Source: Lysobacterales bacterium 66-474
GTDB lineage: Bacteria; Pseudomonadota; Gammaproteobacteria; Xanthomonadales; Rhodanobacteraceae
DNA: 64,000 nt
Assembly: GCA_001899805.1 (NCBI GenBank)
Contig: MKWP01000014.1
Span: 558,001 to 622,000 of the forward strand
Direction: 5' to 3'
The position numbers and the translations under genes were made by a program. The notes under the pieces were generated by a model. It searched no databases. It was not told where the DNA came from and saw only the letters and a program-made list of their open reading frames with translations. Numbering within the stretch: the stretch's first letter is position 1; each line of letters opens with the position of its first letter. Shown here in pieces: positions 24,609-33,321 of this stretch.

Positions 24609-27600
24609 GATTGGTTCTCCTCGGGTTGCAATGAAGGTTGCTCGTTGCGTTGGCGCAGCCGCCGGCGTTCGAGCAACCGGAACGCCGCCGGAATGAACAA
24701 CATCGAAAGAATGGGCGAGGTGACCATGCCGCCGACCATGGGGGCGGTCACGCTGCGTGCAAGCAGCGAACCCGTACCACCGAAGACCATGATCGGCAGC
24801 AACCCGAGCAGGATCACCACCACGGTCATCGCGATCGGACGCACGCGCATCAACGCGCCTTCATGGACCGCCTCATCGAGCGCCGCGTAATTCAGTTCAC
24901 CCGCGTCCATCCGGCGTTGCCAAGCTTGTCGCAGGTACAGCACCAGCACGATACCGAACTCACAGGTGATGCCGGCGAGGCCGATGAAGCCGACCACGGT
25001 TGCGACCGACACGGCGTAGCCGAGCAGCCACACCAGCCACAGCCCACCGACCAGGCCCAGCGGCACGGTCGCGAGGATGATCAAGGCTTGCGCGGTATCG
25101 CGGAAGACCAGATAGACCAACAGGAACACGATGATGATCGTCACAGGCACCACGAGGTTCATGCGTGCCTTGGCGTGCTGCAGGGCCTGGAACTGTCCGG
25201 CCCAGTCGAGCGTGTAGCCGGCCGGCAACGTCACCTGCTGCGCCACCGCGTGCTGGAGTTTGGCGACCGTGCCGCCGAGATCGTTGCTGGACGTATCGAC
25301 AAACACGAAGGTCGTCGGGACGCCTTCCTCGCTCTGCACCATCGGCGGCCCATCGGTCACATGGATGTCCGCTACCTGCCCGAGGGTTACCTGTGCTCCG
25401 CCGGGTGCCACGATCGGCAGCGTGCGGAGTGCCGCGACCGAGTCGCGTGTAGTGCGCGGGTAACGCAGCACGATCGGGAATCGCTGCAAGCCCTGGATGG
25501 TCTGGCCGACGGGTTCACCACCGACCGCTGTGGCAATCAGCGACTGGATGTCCTGCTGGGAGAGCCCGTAGCGGCCAGCGGCGTCCGGACGAACCTTGAT
25601 CCGCACATAGCGCCCGCCATTGGCGCGCTCGGCGACGGCCGAGGTGATGCCCGGTACGCCCTGCGCCACGCTGGCGATGTGGGTTGCGAGACGCTGCAGT
25701 TCGCCAAGGTCAGGCCCCAGTACCTTGATGCCGATCGGTGACTTGATGCCGGTGATCAGCATTTCGGTACGGGTGCGGATCGGGTACACGAACAGGTTGG
25801 AAAGGCCCGGCACGTGCACCGCCTGATCCAGTTCCGCCTTGATCTTGTCCATGGTCATGCCCGGACGCCACTGATCCTCCGGCTTGAAGGTGATCGTGGA
25901 ATCGAACATCTCCAGCGGTGCGTTGTCGGTGGCGGTGTCGGCCCGGCCGGCCACGCCAAACACGTGCGCGACTTCCGGTACCGTCTTCAACATCCGGTCG
26001 GTTTGCTGCAGCAACTGCGCAGCCTTGCCCGCCGAGAGGCCCGGCAGCGCGGTTGGCATGTACAGCAAGGTGCCTTCATCGAGCGGCGGCATGAACTCGG
26101 TGCCGAGTCGCGCCAGGGGCAACAGCGCTGTCGCCAGTGCCAACACGGCGACGGCGACGACCGTCCATGGCATCCGCATGGCCCAAGCCAGCATGGGCTC
26201 GTAGATCCAACGCACCAGCCGGTTGACCGGATTGGCTTGCTCGTGCCGGATACGCCCGCGCACCAGATAACCCATCAGCACCGGAACCAGCGTGACCGAC
26301 AAGGCGGCTGCAGCCGCGACCGAGTAGGTCTTGGTGAAGGCCAGTGGGTCGAACAGCTTGCCTTCCTCGCCGCCCAGGGCGAACACGGGCACAAACGACA
26401 AGGTAATCACCAACAGACTGACAAAACACGCCGGCCCAACCTCGGTCACGGCGTCACGCACCAGCTTCCAGCGTTCGGGTGCGCCCGGTTCGCGCTGGTC
26501 CGGATGCGCGTCACGCCAGGCTTCCAGGTGCTTGTGGGTGTTCTCGATCATCACCACCGCGGCGTCCACCATTTCGCCGACGGCAAGCGCGATCCCGGCC
26601 AGCGACATCAGATTGGCCGAAACCCCTTGCGCATCCATGACGAGGAATGCGGTGAGAATGCCGAGCGGCAAGGTGATGATCGCGACCAGCGAGGAGCGCA
26701 GGTGGGCAAGGAACAGCAGGCACACCAGCGCAACGATGATGAATTCTTCGATCAGTTTCTCGCCGATGTTCGTCACCGCCCGGTGGATCAACTTGGAACG
26801 GTCGTAGGTGGTGACGATCTTGACGCCCGGCGGCAGGCTCTTTTGCAACTCGGCGAGGCGGGCCTTGACGGCATTGATCGTATCCAGCGCATTCTTGCCG
26901 TGGCGCATGATCACGATGCCGCCGACCACTTCGCCCTGGCCATCCAACTCGGCGATACCGCGGCGCTCGGTGGGTCCGCGCCGGATCCGCGCGACGTCCT
27001 GCAGCAGTACCGGAGTGCCGTCTTTGCCGGTGGCGACCGGAATCCGGGCGAACTCCGCACGCGTTTGCAGGTACCCGACGCTGGTGACCATGAGTTCGGC
27101 CTCGCCCTGTTCGATCACCGAACCGCCCCTGGCACCGTTGGCCGCCTTGACCGCATTCTCGACCTGCTGCACCGTCAGACCGCGCGCGGCCAGCGCCTGG
27201 GGATCAAGCACGATTTGCCACGCATTCGTCATGCCGCCAACCGTGGCCACTTCCGCCACATTCGGCACGGTTTTGAGGCGATAGCGCAGGAACCAGTTCT
27301 GGAGCGCGGTCAATTGGCCGAGATCGTATTGGCCACTGGGATCCGTGAGCGCGTACTCGTAGATCCAGCCAGCACCGGTCGCGTCCGGGCCAAGCACCGG
27401 ATTGACATCAGGCGGCAGCTTGCTGCGCGCTTCGTTGAGGTAGGCGAGCACGCGCGTGCGTGCCCAGTACAGGTCGGTGCCATCGGCGAACACGACGTAC
27501 ACAAAGGAATCACTGAAGTTCGAGACACCGCGCACCGCGGTCGCGCCCGGCACCGCCAACATCGTGGTCGTCAACGGATAGGTCACCTGGTCCTCGACAA

Positions 27601-27778
27601 TTTGCGGCGGCTGCCCAGGCCATGACGTCTTGATGATCACTTCGGTCGGCGACAGGTCGGGGATCGCATCGAGCGGGATACGCAGCAGCGAGATCGTCCC
27701 GGCGATGGCCAGCGCGACCGCGGCCAATAGCACGAGGCCGCGATTGGCGATGGACCAGTGGATGAGTTTGGCGATCAT
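24605..27778 (-). CDS. cusA: Cu(I)/Ag(I) efflux RND pump CusA
   Basis: A 1057-residue RND pump of the monovalent-metal (HME4) class. The TM4 segment is GIALAVGEMVDAAVVMIEN near residues 392-410, which matches CusA and differs from CzcA. Other features are TSWPGQPPQIVEDQVTYPL in the porter region, VFGVAGRADTATDNAPLEMF, and a Met-containing cleft (QWRPGMTMDKIK). It works with CusB and CusC to expel periplasmic Cu(I)/Ag(I). It overlaps cusB upstream and cusF downstream by four bases each, forming a cusC-B-A-F operon on the minus strand. Confidence 0.95.
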   Translation of the reverse strand: MIAKLIHWSIANRGLVLLAAVALAIAGTISLLRIPLDAIPDLSPTEVIIKTSWPGQPPQIVEDQVTYPLTTTMLAVPGATAVRGVSNFSDSFVYVVFADGTDLYWARTRVLAYLNEARSKLPPDVNPVLGPDATGAGWIYEYALTDPSGQYDLGQLTALQNWFLRYRLKTVPNVAEVATVGGMTNAWQIVLDPQALAARGLTVQQVENAVKAANGARGGSVIEQGEAELMVTSVGYLQTRAEFARIPVATGKDGTPVLLQDVARIRRGPTERRGIAELDGQGEVVGGIVIMRHGKNALDTINAVKARLAELQKSLPPGVKIVTTYDRSKLIHRAVTNIGEKLIEEFIIVALVCLLFLAHLRSSLVAIITLPLGILTAFLVMDAQGVSANLMSLAGIALAVGEMVDAAVVMIENTHKHLEAWRDAHPDQREPGAPERWKLVRDAVTEVGPACFVSLLVITLSFVPVFALGGEEGKLFDPLAFTKTYSVAAAAALSVTLVPVLMGYLVRGRIRHEQANPVNRLVRWIYEPMLAWAMRMPWTVVAVAVLALATALLPLARLGTEFMPPLDEGTLLYMPTALPGLSAGKAAQLLQQTDRMLKTVPEVAHVFGVAGRADTATDNAPLEMFDSTITFKPEDQWRPGMTMDKIKAELDQAVHVPGLSNLFVYPIRTRTEMLITGIKSPIGIKVLGPDLGELQRLATHIASVAQGVPGITSAVAERANGGRYVRIKVRPDAAGRYGLSQQDIQSLIATAVGGEPVGQTIQGLQRFPIVLRYPRTTRDSVAALRTLPIVAPGGAQVTLGQVADIHVTDGPPMVQSEEGVPTTFVFVDTSSNDLGGTVAKLQHAVAQQVTLPAGYTLDWAGQFQALQHAKARMNLVVPVTIIIVFLLVYLVFRDTAQALIILATVPLGLVGGLWLVWLLGYAVSVATVVGFIGLAGITCEFGIVLVLYLRQAWQRRMDAGELNYAALDEAVHEGALMRVRPIAMTVVVILLGLLPIMVFGGTGSLLARSVTAPMVGGMVTSPILSMLFIPAAFRLLERRRLRQRNEQPSLQPEENQS

Positions 27779-29169
27779 GGCTGGTCACCCGCGCTGCTCG
27801 ATGACCCCGGCATCTTCATGCCGGGCATCGTTTTGTCGTTTCCTTCCTTCGACGCTGACGGGGCCGGCATGGGCATGCCGGGCATGGCGTTGGGTTTCGC
27901 GCTGCTGGATTCCGCAGCAGGCGCGCCCGTGTTGCCCGCTTCCATGCGTGTCAACGCGCCCGACAAGCTCGCTTCGGAGTCGATCAGGAATTGTCCCGAG
28001 GTCACGATGCGTTCGCCGCCTTGCAAGCCCGCGACGATGGCGGTCATGCCGTCGGCCGAGCGGCCGGTCTTCACCAATACCGGTTTGAACTGACCGTCGC
28101 CCAAGGCCTCGATCACACGGGTGTGGACACCATCGGCGATGACCGCTTCCGTTGGCACCAGCGGATGCGGTGCACTCGGCGTGCCCTGGATGAGAAGGTC
28201 AGTGAACATGCCGGGCGCAAGGTCGTGGTTGGGGTTGTTGAGCACGATCCGCGCACGTTGGGTGCGTGTCGCCGCATCCACGTTGGGCAACAGGGCTTCC
28301 ACTTCGCCGTGGAAGGTTTCGTCTGGCAGTGCGGTCACCGTCGCGGTGATCAGCGTGCCGGCGGTAATGCCTCCAGCTTGCGCTTGCGGAATCGCCGCAT
28401 CGACCCAGACCTTGTCTAGCCCGTTGAGGCTCATGATCGGCATGCCTGCGCCAACCTGCTGGCCTTCCTGCACATCGAGTTGGCCGACCACGCCGTCGAT
28501 CGGCGCGCGCAAGGTGATCGTGCCGCTGCCCGCGCGCAGACCCCGGATCGTGGCGTCGTCCATGCCCAACACATGCAGCCGTTCCCGTGCGGCCGCGCGC
28601 AACGCACGTCCTTCGACGGACTTGGCGTTGGCCAGCGCGAAGTATTCCGCCGCCGCCGCGCTCCACTCGGGCGCGAGCACCTCGGCCAACGGCTGACCGG
28701 CCTTCACTTCGGTGAACGGCGCGCGCGCATAGAGCTTTTCGAGCGTGACATTGGTGCGCGCGCTCACCGTTACGGCGAGTTGCTGGTCCCAAGCGACGGT
28801 GCCGGGCACGTGAACGGTGTCGGACAGGCGGCCGACTTTCACTTCTGCGGTGCGCATGCCGAGGTTTTGCACCTCGGCCGACGAGACGCGCACGACATTC
28901 TGATCCGCGGCACCGCCCTCGTCGGCGTACTTCGGCACCATCTGCATGCCCATCGGCGATGTGCCTGGATGGTCGAAGTGCTGTTGCGGTGTCATCGGGT
29001 CGTACCAGTACAAGACTTTCTTGCCCGACGATGGCGACGTCGCGGCGGTACTGCTCGACGCAGCTGGCGTGGACTGTTGTGCAATCAAGTAGCCAATGCC
29101 GCCGGCCACGACCAGCAGGACCAACGCGGCAACCGCCGCCACAACACGTTTTGCGATGGTTCGATTCAT
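27775..29169 (-). CDS. cusB: Cu(I)/Ag(I) efflux periplasmic adaptor CusB
   Basis: A 464-residue membrane fusion protein with an N-terminal anchor (VVAAVAALVLLVVAGGIGYL) and the CusB-type metal segment VLYWYDPMTPQQHFDHPG followed by SPMGMQMVPKYAD. The barrel-sandwich (LRAPIDGVVGQLDVQEGQQV) and beta-barrel domains follow. The C-terminal tail is Met/Pro-rich and low in complexity (MPGMPMPAPSAS, MPGMKMPGSS), probably extra copper binding. The ATG at 29169 overlaps the cusC stop (ATGA). It bridges CusA to the outer-membrane channel. Confidence 0.93.
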   Translation of the reverse strand: MNRTIAKRVVAAVAALVLLVVAGGIGYLIAQQSTPAASSSTAATSPSSGKKVLYWYDPMTPQQHFDHPGTSPMGMQMVPKYADEGGAADQNVVRVSSAEVQNLGMRTAEVKVGRLSDTVHVPGTVAWDQQLAVTVSARTNVTLEKLYARAPFTEVKAGQPLAEVLAPEWSAAAAEYFALANAKSVEGRALRAAARERLHVLGMDDATIRGLRAGSGTITLRAPIDGVVGQLDVQEGQQVGAGMPIMSLNGLDKVWVDAAIPQAQAGGITAGTLITATVTALPDETFHGEVEALLPNVDAATRTQRARIVLNNPNHDLAPGMFTDLLIQGTPSAPHPLVPTEAVIADGVHTRVIEALGDGQFKPVLVKTGRSADGMTAIVAGLQGGERIVTSGQFLIDSEASLSGALTRMEAGNTGAPAAESSSAKPNAMPGMPMPAPSASKEGNDKTMPGMKMPGSSSSAGDQP

Positions 29170-30476
29170 GGCAGTTGCTCCGGCGGCCTGCTTGTGAGTG
29201 GTGCGTCCTGGTTTGGAATCAGATAGGCCAGTTGCGCCCAGGCTGTGCCCCAAGCTGCGAGCGCCTTCGCATACGCCACGCGCGTGTCGATTTCGTCACG
29301 GCGCGCCTCCAGCCATGGCTGCAACGAGCCGCCGCCCCGATACGCCGCGAGCGCGGTGCGTGAACGGTCCGTGGCCAACGGCAGCAGCTGGTCGCGATAG
29401 GTGTTGACCTGCTTGTCGTCGCCCTGCCACGCGGCAAGGCCCGCGGCGACCGCCTCGCGCTGCGCGCGGCGTGCATCCTCGTGGTCGTCTTTCACCGCAT
29501 CCCGCTCTGCGTAGCGCGCGCTGATGTCCTGATCCTGTCGGTTGCCGGGAAACAGCGGCAGGCTGACGCCGACTTCGATGCCGATCATGTCCGGAACATG
29601 GATACGACTGCCGTACACCAGGCCAACGCTCCAGTTCGGACGTTTGCCGGCCTTGGCCAAGTCGAGCTTCGCCTGCGCCTGGTCCTCGCGTGCTTCCCAC
29701 CCCAACAACGGGCCCTGTCGATCCAGGTCGTGCAGCAGTTGTGCCGGCGGTGTTGGCAGCATCGAAAAATCCGGTGCCTCGGCCAGCGCGCCATCGGCGC
29801 TATGGCCAAGCCATCGCTGCAGCGCGGCACGCGCGGCGGCAATCTCGGCGTCCACCGCGGTGATCCGGTTGTCGAGTTCGACGACAGCGGCACGTGCCGC
29901 CAGCACATCGGTCGCGTTACCGGTGCCACCTCGAAGCTTTGCCTTGGCGAGCTGGACCGCAAGGGCGAACTGCTCGTGCAAATCCTGGAGCTGCTCCCGC
30001 TCGATTTGCGCGGCCCACAGATGTACCCACGCCCCGGCGGTCGCCTGCTTGACGGCGAGCCGCACCGTGACGACATCGGCGGCCGAAAGCTGCACATCGG
30101 AATTGGCGACCGCTTTCTCGGCCGCACGTTTGGCGCCCGAGGGAATTTCCTGCATCAGACCGACGGTGCGCATGGTCATGCTGTCGGCTGCGGCATTGAA
30201 AGCCTGCCGGCCGGTCGCGGTGAGGTTGCTGATGCCCGCCGTCAGTTGCGGATCGGGCAAGCGCCCGGCGCGCACGGCGTCGTGCTGGGCAGCTTGTGCG
30301 CGCAGCAACTGTGCCTGCACCTGCGGTGCGCGCCCGGCTGCGAGTTGCGTCGCGGCGTCGAGACTCAACGTGGCGTCGTCACTTGTCGCGTGCAACGGCA
30401 ATGCGATCAGCGCGAACGGAAGGACAGCCAAAAGACGCGACACGCGCACGTGTCGCCACAGCAATAAGGAATACAT
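29166..30476 (-). CDS. cusC: outer-membrane efflux channel CusC (TolC family)
   Basis: A 436-residue TolC-type protein with a signal peptide (LLAVLPFALIALPLHA) and two repeats of long alpha-helical hairpins. Typical pieces are LSLDAATQLAAGRAPQVQAQ, PDPQLTAGISNL and QEIPSGAKRAAEKAVANSDV. It forms the outer-membrane exit of the Cus system. The ATG at 30476 was chosen because GGAG stands about nine bases upstream; an in-frame GTG four codons earlier would overlap that ribosome site. It is the first gene of the cusCBA-cusF unit, 64 bases after a small Cys/His-rich gene in the same direction. Confidence 0.9.
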   Translation of the reverse strand: MYSLLLWRHVRVSRLLAVLPFALIALPLHATSDDATLSLDAATQLAAGRAPQVQAQLLRAQAAQHDAVRAGRLPDPQLTAGISNLTATGRQAFNAAADSMTMRTVGLMQEIPSGAKRAAEKAVANSDVQLSAADVVTVRLAVKQATAGAWVHLWAAQIEREQLQDLHEQFALAVQLAKAKLRGGTGNATDVLAARAAVVELDNRITAVDAEIAAARAALQRWLGHSADGALAEAPDFSMLPTPPAQLLHDLDRQGPLLGWEAREDQAQAKLDLAKAGKRPNWSVGLVYGSRIHVPDMIGIEVGVSLPLFPGNRQDQDISARYAERDAVKDDHEDARRAQREAVAAGLAAWQGDDKQVNTYRDQLLPLATDRSRTALAAYRGGGSLQPWLEARRDEIDTRVAYAKALAAWGTAWAQLAYLIPNQDAPLTSRPPEQLP

Positions 30477-30540
30477 AAAGATCTCCACACACGACAGGCG
30501 CGGCCATGGGTATGGCCACGGTGGATGAACGTGGGGAGGT

Positions 30541-30939
30541 CTAGATCAGCAGGACGCGGAAACGCAGCGCGGGCGGAATGCCCGATAGTCGCCACTCCGC
30601 GGTGTGCTCACGAGCTGCGTATGTGGTCGGCGATGTCGCAAGCACGATCGGTGCCGGCAGCAATGCAGGCAGGGACACCGGTGGCACTGTCGGGGCGTGC
30701 GCGTCTTGGGTTGTCAACGCCTGATGCGCACAGTGCGCCGGACACAACGCCGAATTCTGCCGGCCATGCGTCATCGGCATGCCGTCGCAATGCGTGGTCA
30801 TGCCCACATTCGAGACCGGCATGTCAACGGTCGAGCAGGCATACGACGCCAAGGCGACCTGCTGGAACAGCAGCGACAGCACCGCCAGCAGCACAAGCCG
30901 CAAGCGGGTGCGTCGATTGGGGCGAAAGCCACGCGTCAT
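30541..30939 (-). CDS. small exported Cys/His/Met-containing protein before cusC
   Basis: A 132-residue protein with a signal peptide (RLRLVLLAVLSLLFQQVALA), then YACSTVDMPVSNVG, HCDGMPMTHG and CPAHCAHQAL. It ends in a Pro/Ala-rich region. I do not recognise a named family, but the layout, with a leader, CDGMPM, two Cys/His clusters and a Pro-rich tail, resembles CopL (23520 and 44811), and it holds the matching place at the head of the cus operon. It probably binds copper in the periplasm; a regulatory role like that of CopL is inference. Confidence 0.65.
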   Translation of the reverse strand: MTRGFRPNRRTRLRLVLLAVLSLLFQQVALASYACSTVDMPVSNVGMTTHCDGMPMTHGRQNSALCPAHCAHQALTTQDAHAPTVPPVSLPALLPAPIVLATSPTTYAAREHTAEWRLSGIPPALRFRVLLI

Positions 30940-31032
30940 GTGCTTACTCTAGCGCAAACCAGCGTTTTGGGTAGACGACAGCCTTGATGGGTACAGCTTC
31001 GATTCGGTTGTGGCAATGAAGTTCCGATGTGA

Positions 31033-31347
31033 CTATCCACAGCCAATGCGTCCCGTCTGTACCGGCGGGCAAGGTACATCGCCCCAAGAACAGAACACGC
31101 AGCAGTCGCCGCGCTTGGGCTTCAGCAGCGCACCGCCGTCCGGACATTCCCAGAAGAACTGGCAGGCATCGGTCGGCATGCGTAAGCGTGTTGCCGTCCC
31201 GCACTTCGGACAGGTGATCGTGCTGTCGAGCTGCAAGGTTGGTGCTGCCTTGCCCGTTTCCGGTGTTCCATGTGCGCGGGGCATACAGCCATCGCAGGCG
31301 GCGTCAGCGGCTTCTGATGCGGGGGCTTGCTTCTGGTGTCTGGTCAT
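31033..31347 (-). CDS. GDCCVFCSYG-family Cys-rich protein
   Basis: A 104-residue soluble protein with a C-terminal block ITCPKCGTATRLRMPTDACQ, FFWECPDGGALLKPKRGDCC and VFCSWGDVPCPP. This is the small conserved family usually labelled by its GDCCVFCSYG motif and often found beside merC or merT genes. The usual CPxCG zinc knuckle before GALLKP reads CPDGG here, with Gly for Cys. The N-terminal 35 residues are variable (AACDGCMPRAHG). It lies six bases after merC, so it is probably co-transcribed. A metal-chaperone role is likely but undefined. Confidence 0.75.
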   Translation of the reverse strand: MTRHQKQAPASEAADAACDGCMPRAHGTPETGKAAPTLQLDSTITCPKCGTATRLRMPTDACQFFWECPDGGALLKPKRGDCCVFCSWGDVPCPPVQTGRIGCG

Positions 31348-31353
31348 CGGGTT

Positions 31354-31806
31354 TCAACTTCGCCGGGCCGGCGTTTCGATGCCGCGGATTCGGCAACTGC
31401 GGCTGCCAGAGCCGACCAGATCCCATACCGCAACGAGGATCATGACAATCAGTCCGGCATAGAACGTTCCCCGTGCAACATTCGCAGGCAAGAAGCCGTG
31501 CGTCATCCCGAACACGCCCATCAGGCCGAATGCGCCGATCAGCGCCAGGACAGGGCCGATGGACCCGGTCAAGGCTCGCTGCCACTGGCGGTGTGAAAAC
31601 CATCCGGCCAAGTTCGCGAGTAAAGCCACGATGGCGAAAATGGGAATCAGGATGCGTACGAACAAACCCTCCCACTGGCCGAGGAAGCCCAGGCCGATGG
31701 CGGCACCGATGCTGGCGGCAGCCGGGAAGCAAGCGGCGCAGCCGAAACTGCCCACGACGGTGCCGATGACACCGGCTTTGTCTGCTACGCGCGTGGTGAT
31801 GGACAT
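31354..31806 (-). CDS. merC: mercury transport protein MerC
   Basis: A 150-residue four-TM inner-membrane protein. The start MSITTRVADKAGVIGTVVGS leads into GCAACFPAAASIGAAIGLGF, the TM1 Cys pair of MerC. GLFVRILIPIFA, NLAGWFSHRQWQRAL and a final helix then follow. MerC binds Hg(II) and moves it into the cell for reduction by MerA. No merA, merT or merP is visible in the window, so this unit alone cannot detoxify mercury here. It is divergent from merR with the mer operator between them. Confidence 0.88.
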   Translation of the reverse strand: MSITTRVADKAGVIGTVVGSFGCAACFPAAASIGAAIGLGFLGQWEGLFVRILIPIFAIVALLANLAGWFSHRQWQRALTGSIGPVLALIGAFGLMGVFGMTHGFLPANVARGTFYAGLIVMILVAVWDLVGSGSRSCRIRGIETPARRS

Positions 31807-31863
31807 GGCCTAGCTCTCCAGAATGACTTCGTTCGGCTCGTGATGCCGGAACGCGCACGGGTA

Positions 31864-31894
31864 AGCTTATGACCGTACCCAAGTACGGAGTCAA
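31864..31894 (-). promoter_or_regulatory. mer operator/promoter for merC
   Basis: Minus-strand -35 TTGACT (31894-31889) and -10 TAAGCT (31869-31864) are spaced by 19 bases. The spacer contains the dyad CCGTAC...GTACGG (31873-31888), almost the same as the classic mer operator. It overlaps the divergent merR promoter region. Confidence 0.88.
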
Positions 31895-31899
31895 CCAGC

Positions 31900-32361
31900 A
31901 TGCCGCTTCACGAAAGCGTCCTGACGATTGGAGGGGTGGCCGTGGAGGCAGGCGTGAACGTGGAAACGATCCGCTTCTATCAGCGCAAGGGCCTGATACG
32001 AGAACCGGAGCGGCCGCTCGGCGGCATTCGTCGCTACGGATCCGCTGATGTCGACCGGGTGAGGTTCATCAAGTCAGCACAGCGGCTAGGGTTTAGCCTG
32101 GAAGAAATCGGGCAGCTGCTGCGCCTCGACGGCGGGATGCAGTGCAGCGCAGCCGCACAACTCGCGTCCCGACATTTGGTCAATGTATATGCGCGGCTCC
32201 AGGATTTGAACCGAATCGAAGCGGCGCTCACGAGACTACTCAAACAGTGCGCCCGTCATCGTGGGGAAGTGGCGTGTCCGCTCATCTCAGCACTCCATGC
32301 CAACACGAATGAAACCCGGCGTTTGCGCCAAAAGCGTGACGGGACGCATTCTTCGGTCTGA
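31900..32361 (+). CDS. merR: mercury-responsive regulator MerR
   Basis: A 153-residue MerR protein. HTH sequence LTIGGVAVEAGVNVETIRFY is followed by RKGLIREP, IRRYGSADVDRVRFIKSAQR and LGFSLEEIGQLL. The three Hg(II)-binding Cys residues of MerR are recognisable: GGMQCSAAA, LLKQCARHRGE and VACPLISALH. It represses merC without Hg and activates it with Hg, through the 19-base-spaced promoter on its 5' side. The C-terminal tail (RRLRQKRDGTHSSV) is a little longer than in Tn21/Tn501 MerR. No mercuric reductase is nearby. Confidence 0.92.
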   Translation: MPLHESVLTIGGVAVEAGVNVETIRFYQRKGLIREPERPLGGIRRYGSADVDRVRFIKSAQRLGFSLEEIGQLLRLDGGMQCSAAAQLASRHLVNVYARLQDLNRIEAALTRLLKQCARHRGEVACPLISALHANTNETRRLRQKRDGTHSSV

Positions 32362-32457
32362 GCGTTGCAGCGTCGTCAGAAGGTGACGTTCCCGGTTGAC
32401 CGCCAAAACGTGGTCGCCGTAGCTGGGTTCGCGCTTCACGCTACCAGCAGGTCGATC

Positions 32458-32495
32458 TTGATTCGGCGCGAATTAGTTTTATAATTACAAAACTA
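32458..32495 (+). promoter_or_regulatory. arsR promoter with operator abutting the start codon
   Basis: TTGATT (32458-32463), 16 bases, then a perfect TATAAT (32480-32485). Inverted arms TAGTTTT (32474-32480) and AAAACTA (32489-32495) enclose the -10; the last A is the first base of the arsR ATG. The predicted transcript start is within about three bases of the ATG, so the mRNA should be leaderless. The dyad is the likely ArsR binding site. Confidence 0.75.
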
Positions 32496-32854
32496 TGAAA
32501 GAGCGTGAAGCCGTACGAGCACTGAACGCCTTGGCCCAGGACAGCCGGCTCGCAGCCTACCGGCTGTTGGTGCAGGCCGGTGATGCCGGTCTGGCTGTGG
32601 GCGAGATCGGCGACCGGCTGAAGGTGCCCGCTCCCACCTTGACGGCGCACCTCAACGTGTTGCGCCACGCCGGGCTGGTGCGCGACCAGCGCGAAGGCCG
32701 CGTGATCCGCTGCCGCGCCGACTACGCCCAGATGAACGCGCTGCTGGCGTTTCTCACCGAGAACTGTTGCGCGGGTGATGCCCGCACATGCGCACCGGTT
32801 GCGGCCTGTGCGCCTTCCGTCCGCAAGAAGCCTACGAGGAGTACCCAGCGATGA
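32495..32854 (+). CDS. arsR: ArsR/SmtB-family arsenic-responsive repressor
   Basis: A 119-residue winged-helix repressor: AVRALNALAQDSRLAAYRLL, LAVGEIGDRLKVPAPTLTAH and LNVLRHAGLVRDQREGRVIR. It lacks the ELCVC motif of the E. coli type. Instead the C-terminus has ENCCAGDARTC and further Cys residues, the arsenite site of the AfArsR type, where adjacent Cys near residue 95 pair with a third Cys. The ATG has no ribosome site because the -10 box is only about ten bases upstream. It overlaps arsI by ATGA and heads arsR-arsI-arsC-arsB. Confidence 0.92.
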   Translation: MKEREAVRALNALAQDSRLAAYRLLVQAGDAGLAVGEIGDRLKVPAPTLTAHLNVLRHAGLVRDQREGRVIRCRADYAQMNALLAFLTENCCAGDARTCAPVAACAPSVRKKPTRSTQR

Positions 32855-33321
32855 AGCGTTTCCATGTACACGTCCGTGTCACCGATCTCAACACCAGCAT
32901 CGGTTTCTACTCAACCCTGTTCGGCAGCGCGCCCACGGTGCGCAAGCCGGACTACGCGAAGTGGATGCTGGACGACCCGCGCATCAACTTCGCGATTTCC
33001 CAACGTGGCGGCACGGCAGGCGTCGACCACCTTGGTCTGCAGGCCGATGAACCCCAAGAACTCGACGAAATCGGCAAGCGCCTGAGCGCGGCAGACGCGG
33101 TGGTGCTGGCCGAGAAGGGGACGACCTGCTGCTATGCGCACTCCGACAAGTATTGGGCCGAAGATCCCCAAGGTGTACGTTGGGAAACGTTCCACACGCA
33201 TGGCGAGGCGACCACATATTCGTCGCCGGCGCACGCGAAGCCTGACGCCGCCTGTTGCGGTGCTGCAGCGGTGGTTGAGGCGAAACAAGGTGCTTGTTGC
33301 GGCGGCGGGACGTGCGGATGA
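32851..33321 (+). CDS. arsI: ArsI/CadI-family metal(loid) resistance protein (VOC fold)
   Basis: A 156-residue vicinal-oxygen-chelate protein: MKRFHVHVRVTDLNTSIGFY, KPDYAKWMLDDPRINFAISQ and GVDHLGLQADEP. The substrate Cys pair lies in GTTCCYAHSDKYW, and the metal-ligand Glu is in VRWETFHTHGE. ArsI proteins cleave the C-As bond of trivalent organoarsenicals; CadI relatives bind Cd. The tail is Cys-rich (ACCGAAA, GACCGGGTCG), likely an extra metal site. It overlaps arsR and arsC by four bases each. Family members with this Cys pair are usually ArsI, but the substrate is unproven here. Confidence 0.85.
   Translation: MKRFHVHVRVTDLNTSIGFYSTLFGSAPTVRKPDYAKWMLDDPRINFAISQRGGTAGVDHLGLQADEPQELDEIGKRLSAADAVVLAEKGTTCCYAHSDKYWAEDPQGVRWETFHTHGEATTYSSPAHAKPDAACCGAAAVVEAKQGACCGGGTCG

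Noticed and set aside
25814-27625. A 603-codon plus-strand open frame inside the cusA region
   Set aside because: It is antisense to cusA, His/Gln/Arg-rich and without any family motif; a codon-bias shadow of a GC-rich gene.
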